Of a stretch of DNA of 64,000 bases, positions 10,565 through 23,920 are shown one piece after another (positions within the stretch are counted from its first letter, which is position 1; every line of letters begins with the position of its first letter). Origin of the DNA: Sapria himalayana. Lineage: Eukaryota > Streptophyta > Magnoliopsida > Malpighiales > Rafflesiaceae. The stretch lies in contig JAREIK010000737.1 in assembly GCA_029783825.1 (NCBI GenBank), positions 151,087-215,086 on the forward strand. Direction: 5' to 3'. The translations under genes were made by a program, and so were the position numbers. The notes below the pieces were generated by a model. The model made no database searches. It was not told the DNA's origin and was given only the letters and a program-made list of their open reading frames with translations.

Positions 10565-12388
10565 AGGGTTTAGGAATTTAGTAATTTAAGTATTTAGTTA
10601 TTTTGTGGTTTATAAGTTTTATTTAAATAATTAAATAACAAAAAAATATTTTTATGATTTTTTCTCATTTTCAAGGTTATAACCATTGAAAATATTATAA
10701 TTTTTAATTGTTTTTCAAAAATTAATACAATATTTAATTATAATAATCATAAAAATTAAATATCATGTAAATTCAGTATAAATGATTTTATTGATCGATA
10801 TTATAATATTGATCATAAAATACATTAATTAACAATTATTAATAAGATAGATATTAATTAAAATATATTTGCAAAACCTAAAACGATTCAAAATCAAAGT
10901 AAAATATATTAATAAATAATAATTTTTATTTTTAAATTTTTGATTCTTTTTATAAGCTTATAAATTCTTTTGATGAAGATAAATTATTTAAATTATATTT
11001 GTCTCATTCATAATTTTATTTTGCAATTAATATTTCTATAAAAATAAAATAATAAATAATTAAAATGAATATTAAAATTATAATGAATACAAATAAAAAT
11101 GAGATTTATGATTAATTATTTAGGGCATACTGGTTTAATGGTTTAAGTATTTAGGAGTTTAGTGATTTAATTGTTTAGGCATTTAGTAGTTTATATGTTT
11201 AATTTAAATAATGAAATAACAAAAAATTTATTTTTCAAATTTTTTATCAATATGAAGGTTAACATTTATAAATATAATAATTTTTAAATTTTTTTCAAAT
11301 GTGAATACAATATTTAGTTATAATAAACTTAATAAATATATATCATGTAAATTAAAAATAAACAATTTTATTGATAGATATTAATAAACTAAATATAAAT
11401 ATAAATATAATAATGATCAAAAAATAAATTAATAAACTATTATTTATTGATAGATATTTATATATTATTTATAAATACTTAAACCTTTTAAGATGGTTTA
11501 AATGTTTAAGTATTTAAGGGTTTTGTGGTTTTGGGGTTTAGGAGTTTAATGATTTAAGCATTTAAGCATTTAGTAGTTTATAGATTTTATATAAACAATA
11601 AAATAAAAAAAAATTATTTTTGTGATTTTATCTCATTTTCAAAGATGATAACCTTTAAAAATATAATAATTTTTAAATTATTTTCAAATGTAAATATAAT
11701 ATTTAGTTATAATAATCTTTATAATTATATAACATTTAAATTAAATATAAACAATTTTATTGATAAATATTTTAATAATGATCAAAAAATAAATTAATAA
11801 TCTATTATTAATAAGATAGATATCAATTAAAATACAATTACAAAACCTAAAATGATTCAGAAGCAAAGCAAAATATATTACTATATAAAAATTTTTTGTT
11901 TTGAAAATTTTTTTTCTTTTAAAACATTTATCTATAATTTTTTGATGAAAAATAATTTATATAAATTATTTTTGTCAATCTCAATTTATTTTGTAATTAA
12001 TATTTATATATAAATAAACAAATAAATAATTAAAATGAATATTTAAAATTATAATGAAAAAAAATGAGATTAATTATTTATTATTTAGAGATACCGCTTT
12101 AATTTAAATTATATCCGTCTCACTAATAATTTATTCTGTAATTAATATTTTTATAAAATAAATTGATAAATAATTAAAATAAAAATCTAAAATTATACTG
12201 AATAAAAATTAAAATGAGATTTATGATTTATTATTAATGTATACCAATTTAATGATTTAAGTATTTAGAGGTTTTGTGGTTAGGAGTTAAGTGATTTAGG
12301 TTTTTACTCTTTTAGTGATTTATAGTTTTTATATAAAAAAATAAAATAACAAAAAATTTTCTATAATTTGTTATCATTTTCATAGGTA
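9684..12388 (-). repeat. Right arm of large inverted repeat
   Basis: Reverse complement of 3216-5888, separated from it by a 3.8-kb spacer (5889-9683) holding modules B, C and satellite block 2. The outer end (near 12388) abuts ~20 bp of unmatched sequence and then a truncated module C in plus orientation, so the inversion is bounded by a complex junction. Confidence 0.85.
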
Positions 12389-12390
12389 TT
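10565..12390 (-). repeat. AT-rich satellite, inverted block 3
   Basis: The only satellite stretch in the window on the opposite strand: TTTAG-type strings replace CTAAA-type, and the octamer block is read in reverse (for example near 10565-10620 and 11480-11580). It corresponds to about 3216-5042 in reverse complement. No gene is seen. Confidence 0.9.
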
Positions 12391-12412
12391 TTAATACATT
12401 ATGTAACTAATA
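12391..12412. other. Unmatched filler at rearrangement junction
   Basis: About 20 bp starting TTAATACATTATG that matches neither the inverted satellite on its left nor module C on its right at this point. It may be filler DNA from end joining or a small remnant of a third sequence. Confidence 0.45.
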
Positions 12413-13288
12413 ATATGCCATAACTTGTGTCTCTCAGTGGAACATATTGTTATGGCACTAAGAATGATCCTGAATACATATTTAATCACTATAATACTGG
12501 GTCACAGTTTTGGATATGACCATAGCTTGCGCATTTTTTCCTTATATTGCAAAGTCATTGCACTAGGAATGATTGTAACTTTGGACTTTCTTCAAGAGCA
12601 AAAGTCATGACCCTAGAAATAGTTAAAGCTCGAGTACTACTCTTTATAACTTTCTATAGCTAAAATTCTTGGGTTTCGAAATATCACAAAACCTGTTTCC
12701 TTTGATTTGTGACCTCAAGTGTCAATATGCAACACTAATATTTTGAGCAATGATTAAAACCTTTTATACATTTGAATATGATTCATTTACACCTTTTTGG
12801 GTATTGTGAGCTTGCATACATAACTCATTTACTATAAAAAGAAAGAAATGATACTTTTCATATCCATGATGATATAAAAAAATGACTTAGACATGCCAAT
12901 AAAATAAATTTTTTGATTCTTGATTGAAAGAGAGCCGATACTTCTTGCCCTGCTCAAACCGCCATGTGGCTAGTTTGATCTAATAGGCTTCCAGGTGGTT
13001 ATTTTTTTATAGGTGAACTATGTTTTAAAAAAATTGCTTTGAGTGTGTGCATGAGAGATATTTTAGAAGAAATTACAATAATCAATATAAATAGCATCCT
13101 CAACAACTAGCTATTTCAACACATAGGGGTACAACTTTGGTTTAGTCTGTTAGCGTACATGCGTCAAATTACATTTGATAGCCCAGTGATTCAACATCAA
13201 AATTAATGAGTCATAATAGCGATAAAGTAAAATCTCCTATTATTTTTGTTAGAGCTTTAGCAATCATTCTAGAGTTGAGAGAGGAACA
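12413..13288 (+). repeat. Island module C, copy 2 (left-truncated)
   Basis: Begins at AATATGCCATAAC, corresponding to about 6594 of copy 1, so roughly the first 300 bp of the module are missing. It ends at the same GAGGAACA border as the others, and the following ~330 bp of satellite (to about 13620) also match 7447-7790. Differences from copy 1 are scattered substitutions plus a replaced segment near 12945-12990. Confidence 0.8.
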
Positions 13289-15139
13289 AAATAAATTATT
13301 TTAATTATTAAATATAATTTTAATTTTTATTTTAATTATTTCTCAGTTTATTATTATAGAAATATTAATTGCAAAATAAATTATTATTGAGATAGATCTA
13401 ATTTAAATTAAACCGGTATATCCTAAATAATAAAGAAAAAATCTCATTTTTTTTCATTTTAATTTTTAATATTCAAATTTAATTATTTATTTGTTTATTT
13501 TTATATAAATTTTAATTACAAAATAAATTATGAGTTAGACAAATATAATTTATATAAATTATTTTTCATCAAAATAATATCGATAAACTTTTTAAAATAA
13601 AAAAAAATTTTAAAACAAAAAATTATTATATAGTAATAATTTTTAAAATTTCAAAACTTTTTAATTAATATCTATCTTATTAATAATAGTTTATTAATTT
13701 ATTTTTTGATCATCAAAATAATATATATTAATAACATTTTTTATATTGAATTTACATCAAATATAATTATTAAAATTATTTTAACGAAGTATTGTTTTCA
13801 AATTTTAGAACTATTAAGAAATTATTATATTTTCAATAGTTATAACCTTGCAAAATCACGAAAATTCATTAAAATAGATTTTTTGTTATTTCATTGATTA
13901 AATAAAGCCTATAAATCAATAAATAAATACTAAATGTGTAAACATATATTTCAATAAACTCATTAACCCCAAAACCACAATAAACTTAAACCATTAAATA
14001 GGTATACCCTAAATAATAAATCATAAATCTCATTTTTATTAGTATTCATTATAATTTTATATATACATTTTAATTATTTATTAGTTTATTTTTATATAAA
14101 AATAAATTAAAAAATAAATTAATAGCTAGACAAATATAATTTAAATAATTTATTTTTCATCAAAAAATATATAAGCTTATAAATGGATACAAAAATTTAA
14201 AAATTTAAAATTAATATTTAGTAAAATATTTCACTTTGATTTTGGATCATTTTAGGTTTTGTAAATATATTTTAAACAATATTTATCTTATTAATAATTG
14301 TTTATTAATCTTTTGTACGATCATTTTTATAATATATATCAATATAATTGTTTATATTGAATTTACATGATATATAATTATTAAAATTATCATAACTAAA
14401 TATAGTATTAACATTTAAAAAAAATTAAAAATTGTTATAGTTTCAAAGGTTATATCTTTCAAAAATGACAACAAATAACAAAAAATTTTTTTTGTTATTT
14501 TATTTTTTAAGTAAACCTATAAACTACTAAATGCCTAAACACTTAAATCACTAAATTCTTAAATCCCAAAACTCCTAAATATATAATCTTTTAAACATGT
14601 ATATTTTATCTTATTAATAATTGTTTTATTTAATATCTATCTTATTAATATATTTTACTTTGATTTTGAATCATTTTAGGTTTTGCAAATAAATTTTATT
14701 TAATATCTATCTTATTAATAATAGTTTATTTATTTATTTTATTATCGTCATCATAATATCTAGAAAAAGAAGTATTTATATTGAATTTACATAATATATA
14801 ATTATTTAGATTATTATAACAAAATAATATTTTCATATTTTAAAAAAATTTAAAACTTATTAAGTTTTCAAAGGTTATAACATTTGAAAATAAGAAAAAA
14901 TAAAAAAAATAAATTTTTTGTTATTAGATTTTTTAAATAAAATCTATAAACCACAAAATACCTAAATTCTTTATGACTAAACTTCTAAACCCCGAAACCC
15001 ATAAATACATAAGCCTTTAAATAAGTATACTCTAAATAATAAAAGATAAATCTCATTTTTATTAGCATTCATTATAATTTTAAATATTCGTTTTAATTAT
15101 TTATCAGTTTATTTTTTTTTTGAAATATTAATTACAAAA

Positions 15140-16578
15140 TAAATTATTAGTGAGACAGATAAAATTTAAATAATTTATTTTTCATCAAAAAAATATATAT
15201 GCTCATAAAATGAGGCAAAATTTTTAAAATAAAAAATTAATATTTTGTTATATATCTTATTTTGATTTTGAATCATTTTAGATCCTACAATTATATTTTA
15301 ATTTATATTATTCTTATTAATACTAGTTTATTAATTTATTTATTGATTATTATTACAATATCTATTAATAAAATTATTTATATTTAGTTTACATTATATA
15401 TAATTATTAAGATTAATATAACTAAATATTTATTCACATTAAAAAAAATTAAAAATTATTATATTTTCAAAGGTTACAACCTTCAAAAATTAAAAAAATT
15501 CAAAAAATTAATTTTTTTTAATTCTTTAGATAATAACTATAAATCACTAAAGGTCTAAACACTTAAATCACTAAACTCCTAAACCCAAAAACACCTAAAT
15601 ACATAAACCATTAAACCTAGTATATATTGAATAATAAATAATAAATCTCAATTATAATTATATTCATTATAATTTTAAATAATTATTTTAATTATTTATT
15701 ATTTTATTATTATAGAATTATAAATTACAAAATAAATTATGAGTAAGACAAATTAATTTAGATAATTTATTTATAATAACAAAAATATAATGTTATAAAA
15801 AAAGCAAAACATTAAAAAAATTATTATTAAGTAATATATTTTACTTTGATTTTGAATAAATTTAGATATTGCAAATATATTTTAAATAATATATATCTTA
15901 TTAATAATAGTTTATTACATTTTTTTGATCATTATTATAATATCTAGCAATGTATTTATTTATATTGAATTTAAATGACTTATAATTATAAAGATTATTA
16001 TAACTAAATATTATATTTACATTGGAAAAAAATTTAAAAATTATTATATTTTCAAAGGTTATAACCTTAAAAAATAAAAAAAAATAATAAAAATAAATTT
16101 TTTGTTATATCATTGTTTTAATAAAACTTATAAAATACCAAATGTTTAAATACTATAACCTCTAAACTAGTAAACACAAAAGCCCCTAAATACTTAAACG
16201 TTTAAAATCGTAAACCTTAAATAGAATTTAAATAATTTATTAAAATATTAATTACAAAATAAATTATGAGTGATATAAATATAATTTAAATAAATTATTT
16301 TCATCAAAAAAAAATATAAGCTTATAAAAAGAAGCAAAAACTAAAAAAAATTATTATTTAGTAAAAATTTTACTTGGATTTTGAATATTTTTAGATTTTG
16401 AAATTATATTTTAATTTATATCTATCATATTAATAATAGCATATTAATTTATTTTTTGATAATTGATATCATATCTATCAATAAAATTATTTATATTTAG
16501 TTTATATTATATATAATTATATTGATTATTATTACTAAATATTGTATTCACTTTTTTAAAAAATTTTAAAATTAATAT
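15140..16578 (+). repeat. Higher-order trimer of satellite subfamilies (example 1)
   Basis: Three successive distinguishable monomers. The first has TTAGTGAGACAG and GAGGCAAAATTTT and the TATATTATTCTTATTAATACTAG variant; the second has ATAACAAAAATATAA and AAAGCAAAACATT; the third has GAGTGATATAAAT and the GATATCATATC variant. The same order occurs from about 25370, 30105, 35345, 39750, 48725, 53122, 60805 and 63090 (some incomplete). Confidence 0.75.
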
Positions 16579-16606
16579 ATTTTCAAAGGTTATAACCTTT
16601 GAAAAT
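16579..16606. repeat. Perfect 28-bp palindrome (satellite dyad)
   Basis: A perfect inverted repeat without loop, centred on GGTTATAACC with CAAA/TTTG flanks. Other perfect 28-bp copies: 9353-9380, 21691-21718, 29241-29268, 46643-46670, 52844-52871, 55326-55353 and 62800-62827. Most other monomers hold versions with one to four changes, very often in the right half (CCTTCAAAAA). It could form a cruciform or bind a dimeric protein; neither is shown by sequence alone. Confidence 0.95.
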
Positions 16607-18586
16607 GTGAAAAAATATCAAAAATAATTTTTTTGTAATTTCATTGTTTAAATAAAACCTATAAACCACTAGATACCTAAAAACATAAATCGCTAAAGTC
16701 ATAAACGAAAAAACCTCTAAATACTTAAAATATTAAACTGGTATACATTAATAATAATTCATAAATCTCATTTTAATTTTTATTCAGTATAATTTTAATT
16801 TTTTTTAATTATTTATTAGTTTATTTTTATAGAAATATTAATTACAAAATAAATTCTTAGTGAGACCGATCTAATTTATATTAAACCGGTATACCCTAAA
16901 TAATAAAGAATAAATCTCAATATTATTTTTTTCATTATGATTTTAAATATTCATTTTAATTATTTATTTGTTTATTTTTATATAAATATTAAATAAAAAT
17001 AAATTATCAATTAGACAAATATAATTTATATAGATTAATTTTCATTAAAAAATATGGATAAACTTTTTAAAAGAAACAAAAATTTCAAAACAACAAATTA
17101 TTATACGGTAATATATTTTGATTTCTTCTGAATCATTTTAGGTTTTTTTATTATATTTTAATTGATATCTATCTTATTAAAAATAGATTAATAATTTATT
17201 TTTTGAAAAAAGTTATAAAATTTTTATATTTTCAACGATTATAACCTTTGAACATGTGAAAAAATAAAAAAAAATATTTTTCTTGTTATTTCATTGTTTA
17301 AATAAAACCTATAAATCAATAAATGCCTAAACACTTAAATCACTAAACTACAAATACCCGAAACCCCTATATAGATAATCCTTTAAACCGGTATATCCTA
17401 AATAATAAATAATAAATCTCATTTTTATTGGTTTTCATTATAATTTAAAAAATTCATTTTGATTGTTAAGTTTTTTATTTATATATATATATTAATTATA
17501 AAATAAATTGAGTTAAAAATATAATTTATAAAAATTATTTTTCATCAAAAAATAGATAAGCTTATAAAAATAATAAAAATTTAAAAACAAATAATTATTA
17601 TTAAGTAATATATTTTGCTTTGCTTTTGAATCATTTTAGGTTTGGATATTATATTTTAAGTAATATCAATCTTATTCATAATAGATTTTTAATTTATTTT
17701 TTGATAATTATTAGAATATCTATCAATAAAATTGTTTATATTGAATTTATATGATATATAATTATTATGATTATTATAAATAAATATTGTATTCACTTTT
17801 GAAAAAAATTTAAAAATTATTTTATTTTCAAAGGTTTTTAATCTTAAAAAATGAGAAAGAATACAAAAAATAAATTTTTTGTTATTTCTTTTTTAAATAA
17901 AATCAATAGACCACTAAATGTTTACTTACATAAATTAGTAGCTCATAAACCCCGAACCCCCTAAATACATAAACCTTATAAGAGCTGTATCCTACTTAAT
18001 AAATAATAAATCTCATTTTTATTTCTATTTATTATAATTTTAAATATTCATTTTAATTATTTATATTTTAATTTTTAGAAAATTAATTACAAAATAAATT
18101 TCGATTGAGACAGATATTATTTAAATAATTTATTTTTAATCATAAAAAAATATAAGCTTATAAAAAGATGGAAAAATTTAAAAATTAAATATTATTATTT
18201 AGTAATATATTTTTATTTGATTTTGATTTATTTTGTGTAATGTAAATATATTTTAATTAATATTTATATTATTAATAATAGTTTATTAATTTAATTTTTG
18301 ATCATTATTATAATATATATCATTAAAATTATTTATATTGAATTTACATGATATATAATTAATAAGATTAATATAATTATACATGGTATTCACATTTCAA
18401 AAGATTTTAAAAATTATTTTATTTTTAAAGGTTATAACCTTTCAAAATCTTAAAAAAATCAAAAAAAAATCATTTTTATTATATAAATAAAACCTATATA
18501 CCACTAAATGCCTAAAAACATAAATTGCTGAACTCCTAAATGACAAAACCCGTAAATAATCGATCCATTAAACCGGTATACCATAT

Positions 18587-18591
18587 ATAAT
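18587..18591. repeat. Target-site duplication, left of solo LTR
   Basis: ATAAT, repeated at 19163-19167. Removing the LTR and one copy restores the uninterrupted satellite string seen at the empty site 46815-46819. Confidence 0.88.
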
Positions 18592-19162
18592 TGTTGGGCA
18601 ATTGTGCTTCCATGGTAATGAGATTGAGATACAGAAACACAGAAACAACATAAAACAAGCAATATATATATCCCAATGCAGCAACCATCCATGATAGAAT
18701 CAAAAAATGACAAATAATCACCGAAAAAAACATTCTTAGCTAGTCGCTCAGTACGACTAGCCAAATCCACCAGAAAATGCTTATGCGTTATAGATTAAAG
18801 GTACAGAAATCTCTTACAGTATGCAGCACACAGAATAGTCACGATAAATCACACAGAGAGAAGAGGGAGAGAAGATGAACAGTTCCACGGGTCCAAAAAC
18901 AGCTACCCAAAAATAAAATTACAAAACATTTATTTTAAAATTTCTCTCGGTTCATTTAACCGGTGCGGGTCGGATCATGAGATGCCTCAGGCTCTGATCC
19001 AATTCCGGCCCGCTGTCCGGTCAGTGAGACCTCCGTTATTGTGCTACTACTGCATCCCCGGCCTATAATATTTTTTTTCCTGCACTTACATGAAAATATA
19101 AAAAAAGAAAAAATATTTGGTTATAGAAATAGATTATCAAAAAATAAATTACATATACAACA
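18592..19162. mobile_element. Solo LTR of an LTR retrotransposon
   Basis: 571 bp bounded by TGTTG...CAACA, the short inverted termini with TG/CA ends typical of retrotransposon and integrase-made insertions, and flanked by the 5-bp duplication ATAAT. Removing it recreates the satellite sequence found uninterrupted near 46810, 21805 and 51795, so the borders are well supported. There is no internal coding region, primer-binding site or second LTR, as expected after LTR-LTR recombination. Base composition is much less AT-rich than the surroundings. Two overlapping minus-strand frames (18504-18770, 18536-18733) run across the border and are not genes. Superfamily (Copia or Gypsy) and transcription direction cannot be decided from the LTR alone. 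A truncated copy of the same insertion is at 1482-1608. Confidence 0.88.
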
Positions 19163-22100
19163 ATAATAAATCTTAAATGTTATTTTAATTTGTATTCATT
19201 ATAATTTTATATATTCATTTTAAATATTTATTAGTTTATTTTTTATATAAATATTAATTACAAAATAAATAATTAGTCATACAAATATAATATTAATAAT
19301 TTACTTTTAATAAAAAAAATATAATTTTATAAAAAGAAGTAAAAATTTAAAAACAAAAAATTATTATTTAGTAATAAATTTTAAATTGATTTTGAATCAT
19401 TTTAGGATTTGTAATAATATTTTAATGTATATCTATCATATTAATAATAGTTTATTAATTTATTTTTTGATAATTGATATCATATCTATATATAAAATTA
19501 TTTATAATTAGTTTATATTCTATATAATTATATGGATTATTATTACTAAATATTTTATTCACATTTTAAAAAAATTTTAAAATTATTATATTTTTAAATG
19601 TGAAAAAATTAATCAATATAAACCACTAAAAGCCTAAATACTTAAATTAATAACTCCTAAATCTCGAAAACCCTAAATAGATAATCATTTTAAACCGATA
19701 TACCCTAAATAATAAATAATAAATCTCAAATTTATTTTTTCTTTATAATTTAAAATATTAATTTTAATTATTTATTCATTTATTTTTATATAATTATTAA
19801 TACAAAATAAATTGAGTTAGACAAATATAATTTATATAATTATTTTTCATCAAAAAAATATATTTAAACTTTTTAAAAGAAAAAAAATTCAAAACAAAAA
19901 ATTATTATATAGTAATATATTTTGCTTTATTTCTGAATCATTTTAGGCTTTTTAATTATATTTAAATTGATATCTATCTTATTAATAATAGATTATTATT
20001 TTATTCTTTTATCATTATTAGAATATTTATCAATAAAAATATTTATATTGAATTTATATGATATATAAATATAATGATTATTATAACTAAATATAGTATT
20101 CACTTTTGAAAAAAATTTAAAAATTATAATATTTTAAAAGGTTATAAACTTTGAAAATATCAAAAATTAAAAAAAATAAATTTTTTGATATTTTTTTAAA
20201 TAACACCTATAAACCACTAAATGCATACACAGTTAAATCAGTAAACTTATAAACCCCGTAATGCCAAAATACATAAACCATTAAACAGCTATATACTATT
20301 AATAATTAATAAATCTAATTTTTAAATCTATTTATTATTATTTTAAATATTCATTTTAATTATTTATTAGTTTATTTTTATAGAAATATTTATTACAAAA
20401 TAAATTATGAGTGCGACAAATATAATTTAAAAAATATATATGCTTATAAAAGAAGTAAAAATTTAAAAATTAAAAATTCTTATCCAGAAATATATTTTAC
20501 TATAATTTAGAATCAATTTGGGTTTTGTAATTATTTTTTAATTAATATCAATCTTAATATCAAAACTTTATATATTTAATTTTGATCATTATTATAATAT
20601 ATATCAATATAATTGTTTATTGAATTTATATGATATATAATTATTAATATTATTATAACTAAGTATTGTATTCACATTTCAAAAAATTTTAAATATTATT
20701 ATATTTTCAAAGGTTATAACCTTTTAAAATGAGAAAAAATTATAGCAAATTTATTTGATATTTATTTTTTTAAATAAAACATATAAACCACTAAAAGCCT
20801 AATAACATAAATCACTAAAATCCTAAATGAAAAAACCTTAAATACTTAAACCATTAAAATGGTATACAGTAATAATAAAGCATAAATCTCATTTTAATTT
20901 TTATTCAGTATAATTTTAAATTTTTATTTTAATTTATTATCAGTTTATTTTTATAGAAATATTAATTACAAAATAAATTATTAGTGAGACAGATATAACT
21001 TAAATTAAAATAGTATCCCTAAATAATAAATAATAAATCTCATTTTTTTATTATAATTATAAATATTCATTTTAATTATTTATTTGTTCATTTATATATA
21101 AATATTAATTTCAAAATAAATTGAGCTAGGCAAAAATAAATTATATAAATTATTTTTCATCCAAAAATTATAGATAAACTTTTTAAAATAAAAAAAATTC
21201 AAAACAAAACATTATTATATAGTAATATATTTTGCTTTGCTTCTGAATCATTTTAGATTTTGTAAATATATTTTAATTGATATCTATCTTATTAATAATA
21301 GATTATTAAATTATTTTTTCATCATTATTAGAATATTTATCAATAAAAATGTTTATATATTAATTTATATGATATATAAATATAATGATTCTAATAACTA
21401 AATATTGTATTATAACTAAATATAAGCTGATAAAAAGAATGAAAATTTTAAATATTAAATATTATTATTTAGTAATATATTTTGATTTGATTTTGAATCA
21501 TTTGGTGTTATGTAAATATATTTTAATTAAGAGTATTATTATTAATAATAGTTTATTATTTTACTTTTTGAGCATTATTATAATATCTATCATTAAAATT
21601 ATTTATATTGAATTTATATGATATATAATTAGCAAGATTAATATAATTATACATGGTATTCACATTTCAAAAAATGTTAAAAATTATTTTATTTTCAAAG
21701 GTTATAACCTTTGAAAATCAGAAAAAATCAAAAATAGAATTTTAAATTTTTATTATATAAATAAAACCTATAAACAACTAAATAATCTAACCATTAAACC
21801 AGCATACCATATATAATAAATCATAAATCTCATTTTAATTTGAAATCATTATAATTTTAAATATTCATTTTTAATTATTTAATAGTTTATTTTTTTATAG
21901 AAATATCAATCACAAAATAAATAATGAGTGAGACAAATATAATTTTAATAATTTATTTTTAATCAAAAAAAATAAGCTTATATAAACAAATAAAAATTTA
22001 AAAACAAAAAATTATTATTTACTAATATATTTTACTTTGATTTTGAATCATTATATATAGGTTTTGCAATTTTATTTTAATTGCGATCAATCTTATTAAT

Positions 22101-22393
22101 AATAGTTTATTAATTTATTATTTGATCAATTTTATAATATCTAACACTAAAATTACATATATTGAATTTAAATGTCTCATTATTATTAAGATTATTATAA
22201 CTAAATATTATATTTACATTTGAAAAAAATTTAAAAATTACTATATTTTCAAAGGTTATAACCTTCAAAAATGATAAAAAATCAAAAAATAATTTTTTGT
22301 GATTTTATTATTTAAAGGTTATAACTAAATATTATATTTACAAATGATAAAAAATTTAAAAATTACTATATTTTCAAAGGTTATAACTAAATA
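19163..22393 (+). repeat. AT-rich satellite array, block 5
   Basis: Starts with the right target duplication (19163-19167) and continues in register. 19163-21330 matches about 1609-3830. A jump at about 21415 fuses the tail of one monomer to the HindIII-palindrome region of another. The last ~75 bp (22316-22392) are a partial duplication joined at TTATAAC. The frame at 21385-21621 is low-complexity. No gene is seen. Confidence 0.9.
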
Positions 22394-22740
22394 CTTTGAT
22401 GCTGCATGTCACACACATGCATAATCTTATATTTGCATAGTTTTAATCTGGTGCATCTTTCGGGTTCCTCCAAAAGGCTTGGACAATTCCGAATAGAAAT
22501 GTCGTAGTGCGCATAATGACACAATGCCAACTCTGAAGTCCGGGAATGCCAGGTGATTTTAGTTGTATTCGTATGCTTGGAATTATTAGGCATTATGTTT
22601 TTTTATGTATTTTATGCATAGAATCATTAAGGTGCATAGAATTTGGTGGGCTGACCTAAATTAGTCAGCTTTTAGTCTCTTGTAAGTTGTGTGCTTAAAT
22701 AATAAATAAAGTGTGTATTTTCCAAAAAAAACAAAAAAAA
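22394..22740 (+). repeat. Island module B, copy 2 (left-truncated)
   Basis: Begins at TTGATGCTGCATG, about 60-70 bp inside module B of the other copies, directly behind satellite ending AACTAAATAC. It keeps AATAAA near 22700 and the broken A-tract ending at 22740. Module A is absent here. The minus-strand frame 22387-22593 spans the junction and is not a gene. Confidence 0.75.
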
Positions 22741-23920
22741 CCATAAACCCTAATCTTTAAATTCTAAACCTTAAACCATAAACTATACCCCTAACCCACA
22801 AACCCTAAATCCTAAATCTCATGTTTTGCACTTTTATAATCAAATGACTAAGTGTTAAATTTAAATTGAAATTCACAACTTTTAGGAATGTCACAGATTT
22901 ATCTTTTTGTATATGTAACACAAAGTCATGACTCAAGGGGTGAGTTATGGATTCAGTCACTTTCTTGCTTTAGATTATTGTAGCATTAGTAATGGTCATG
23001 ATTGTATATTTTGTCTCTAGAACACAAAATCATATCGATGAGAATATGCCATAACATGTGTCTTTCTGTTGAACATATTGTTATGGCACAAAGAATGATC
23101 ATGAATACATATTTAATCACTATAATTCTGGGTCACAGTATTGGATATGACCATAGCTTGTGCATTTTATCTTTATATTGCAAAGTCATTGCACTAGGAA
23201 TGAATGTAACTTTGGACATTCCTCAAGAGCAAAAGTGATGACCCTAGATATAGTTAAAGCTCGAGTACTACTCTTTATAACTTTTTATAGCTAAAATTCT
23301 TGGGATTGGAAATATCACTATGGCTTTTTCCTTTGATTTGTGACCTCAAGTGTCAATATGCAAGACTAATATTTTGAGCAATGATTAAAACCTTTTATAC
23401 ATTTGAATATGATTCATTTACACCTTTTTGGGCATTATGAGATTGTATACATAACTCATTTAATATTAAATGAAAGAAATAATAATTTTCAAATCCATGA
23501 GGATATAAAAAAAAGGTTTAGACATGCCAAAAAAATAAATTTTTTGATTCTTGATTGAAAGAGAGCCCATACTTCTTGCCCTACTCAAGCCGCCCTGGGG
23601 CTAGTTTGTTCTAATAGGCTACAAGGTGGTTATTTTTTTAGAGGTGAACTGTGTTTTAAAAAGATTGATTTGAGTATGTGAATGAGAGATATTTTAGAAG
23701 AAATTACAATAATCAATATAAATAGCATTCTCAACAACAAGCTATTTACACACATAGGGGTACAACTTTGGTTTAGTCTGTTAGCATAAATGAGTCAAAT
23801 TCCTTTTGATAGCCCACTAATTCAACATCAAATATGATGAGACATAATAGAGATAAAAGTAAAAGCTCCTATTATTTTGGTTTGAGCTTTAGCAATTATT
23901 CTAGAGTTGAGAGAGGAACA
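22741..23920 (+). repeat. Island module C, copy 3
   Basis: Full-length module C with the telomere-like leader (CCATAAACCCTAA at its start) and the standard right border GAGAGGAACA. The overlapping frame at 23002-23238 differs from that at 44577-44816 mostly by replacement changes. It is followed by the same satellite phase as copies 1, 2 and 4. Confidence 0.8.

Larger units (their letters stand above)
13289..18591 (+). repeat. AT-rich satellite array, block 4
   Basis: Plus-oriented monomers with dyads near 14446, 14867, 15462, 16050, 16579, 17229, 17826 and 18425. It contains a three-subfamily run (about 15140-16578) seen at eight other places in the window. The segment from about 17230 to the LTR matches 600-1480 in the left part of the window. 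No gene is seen. Confidence 0.92.

Noticed and set aside
18504..18770. Minus-strand frames overlapping the solo LTR
   Set aside because: They run from LTR into satellite across the insertion border, so they post-date the insertion and cannot be an original gene.
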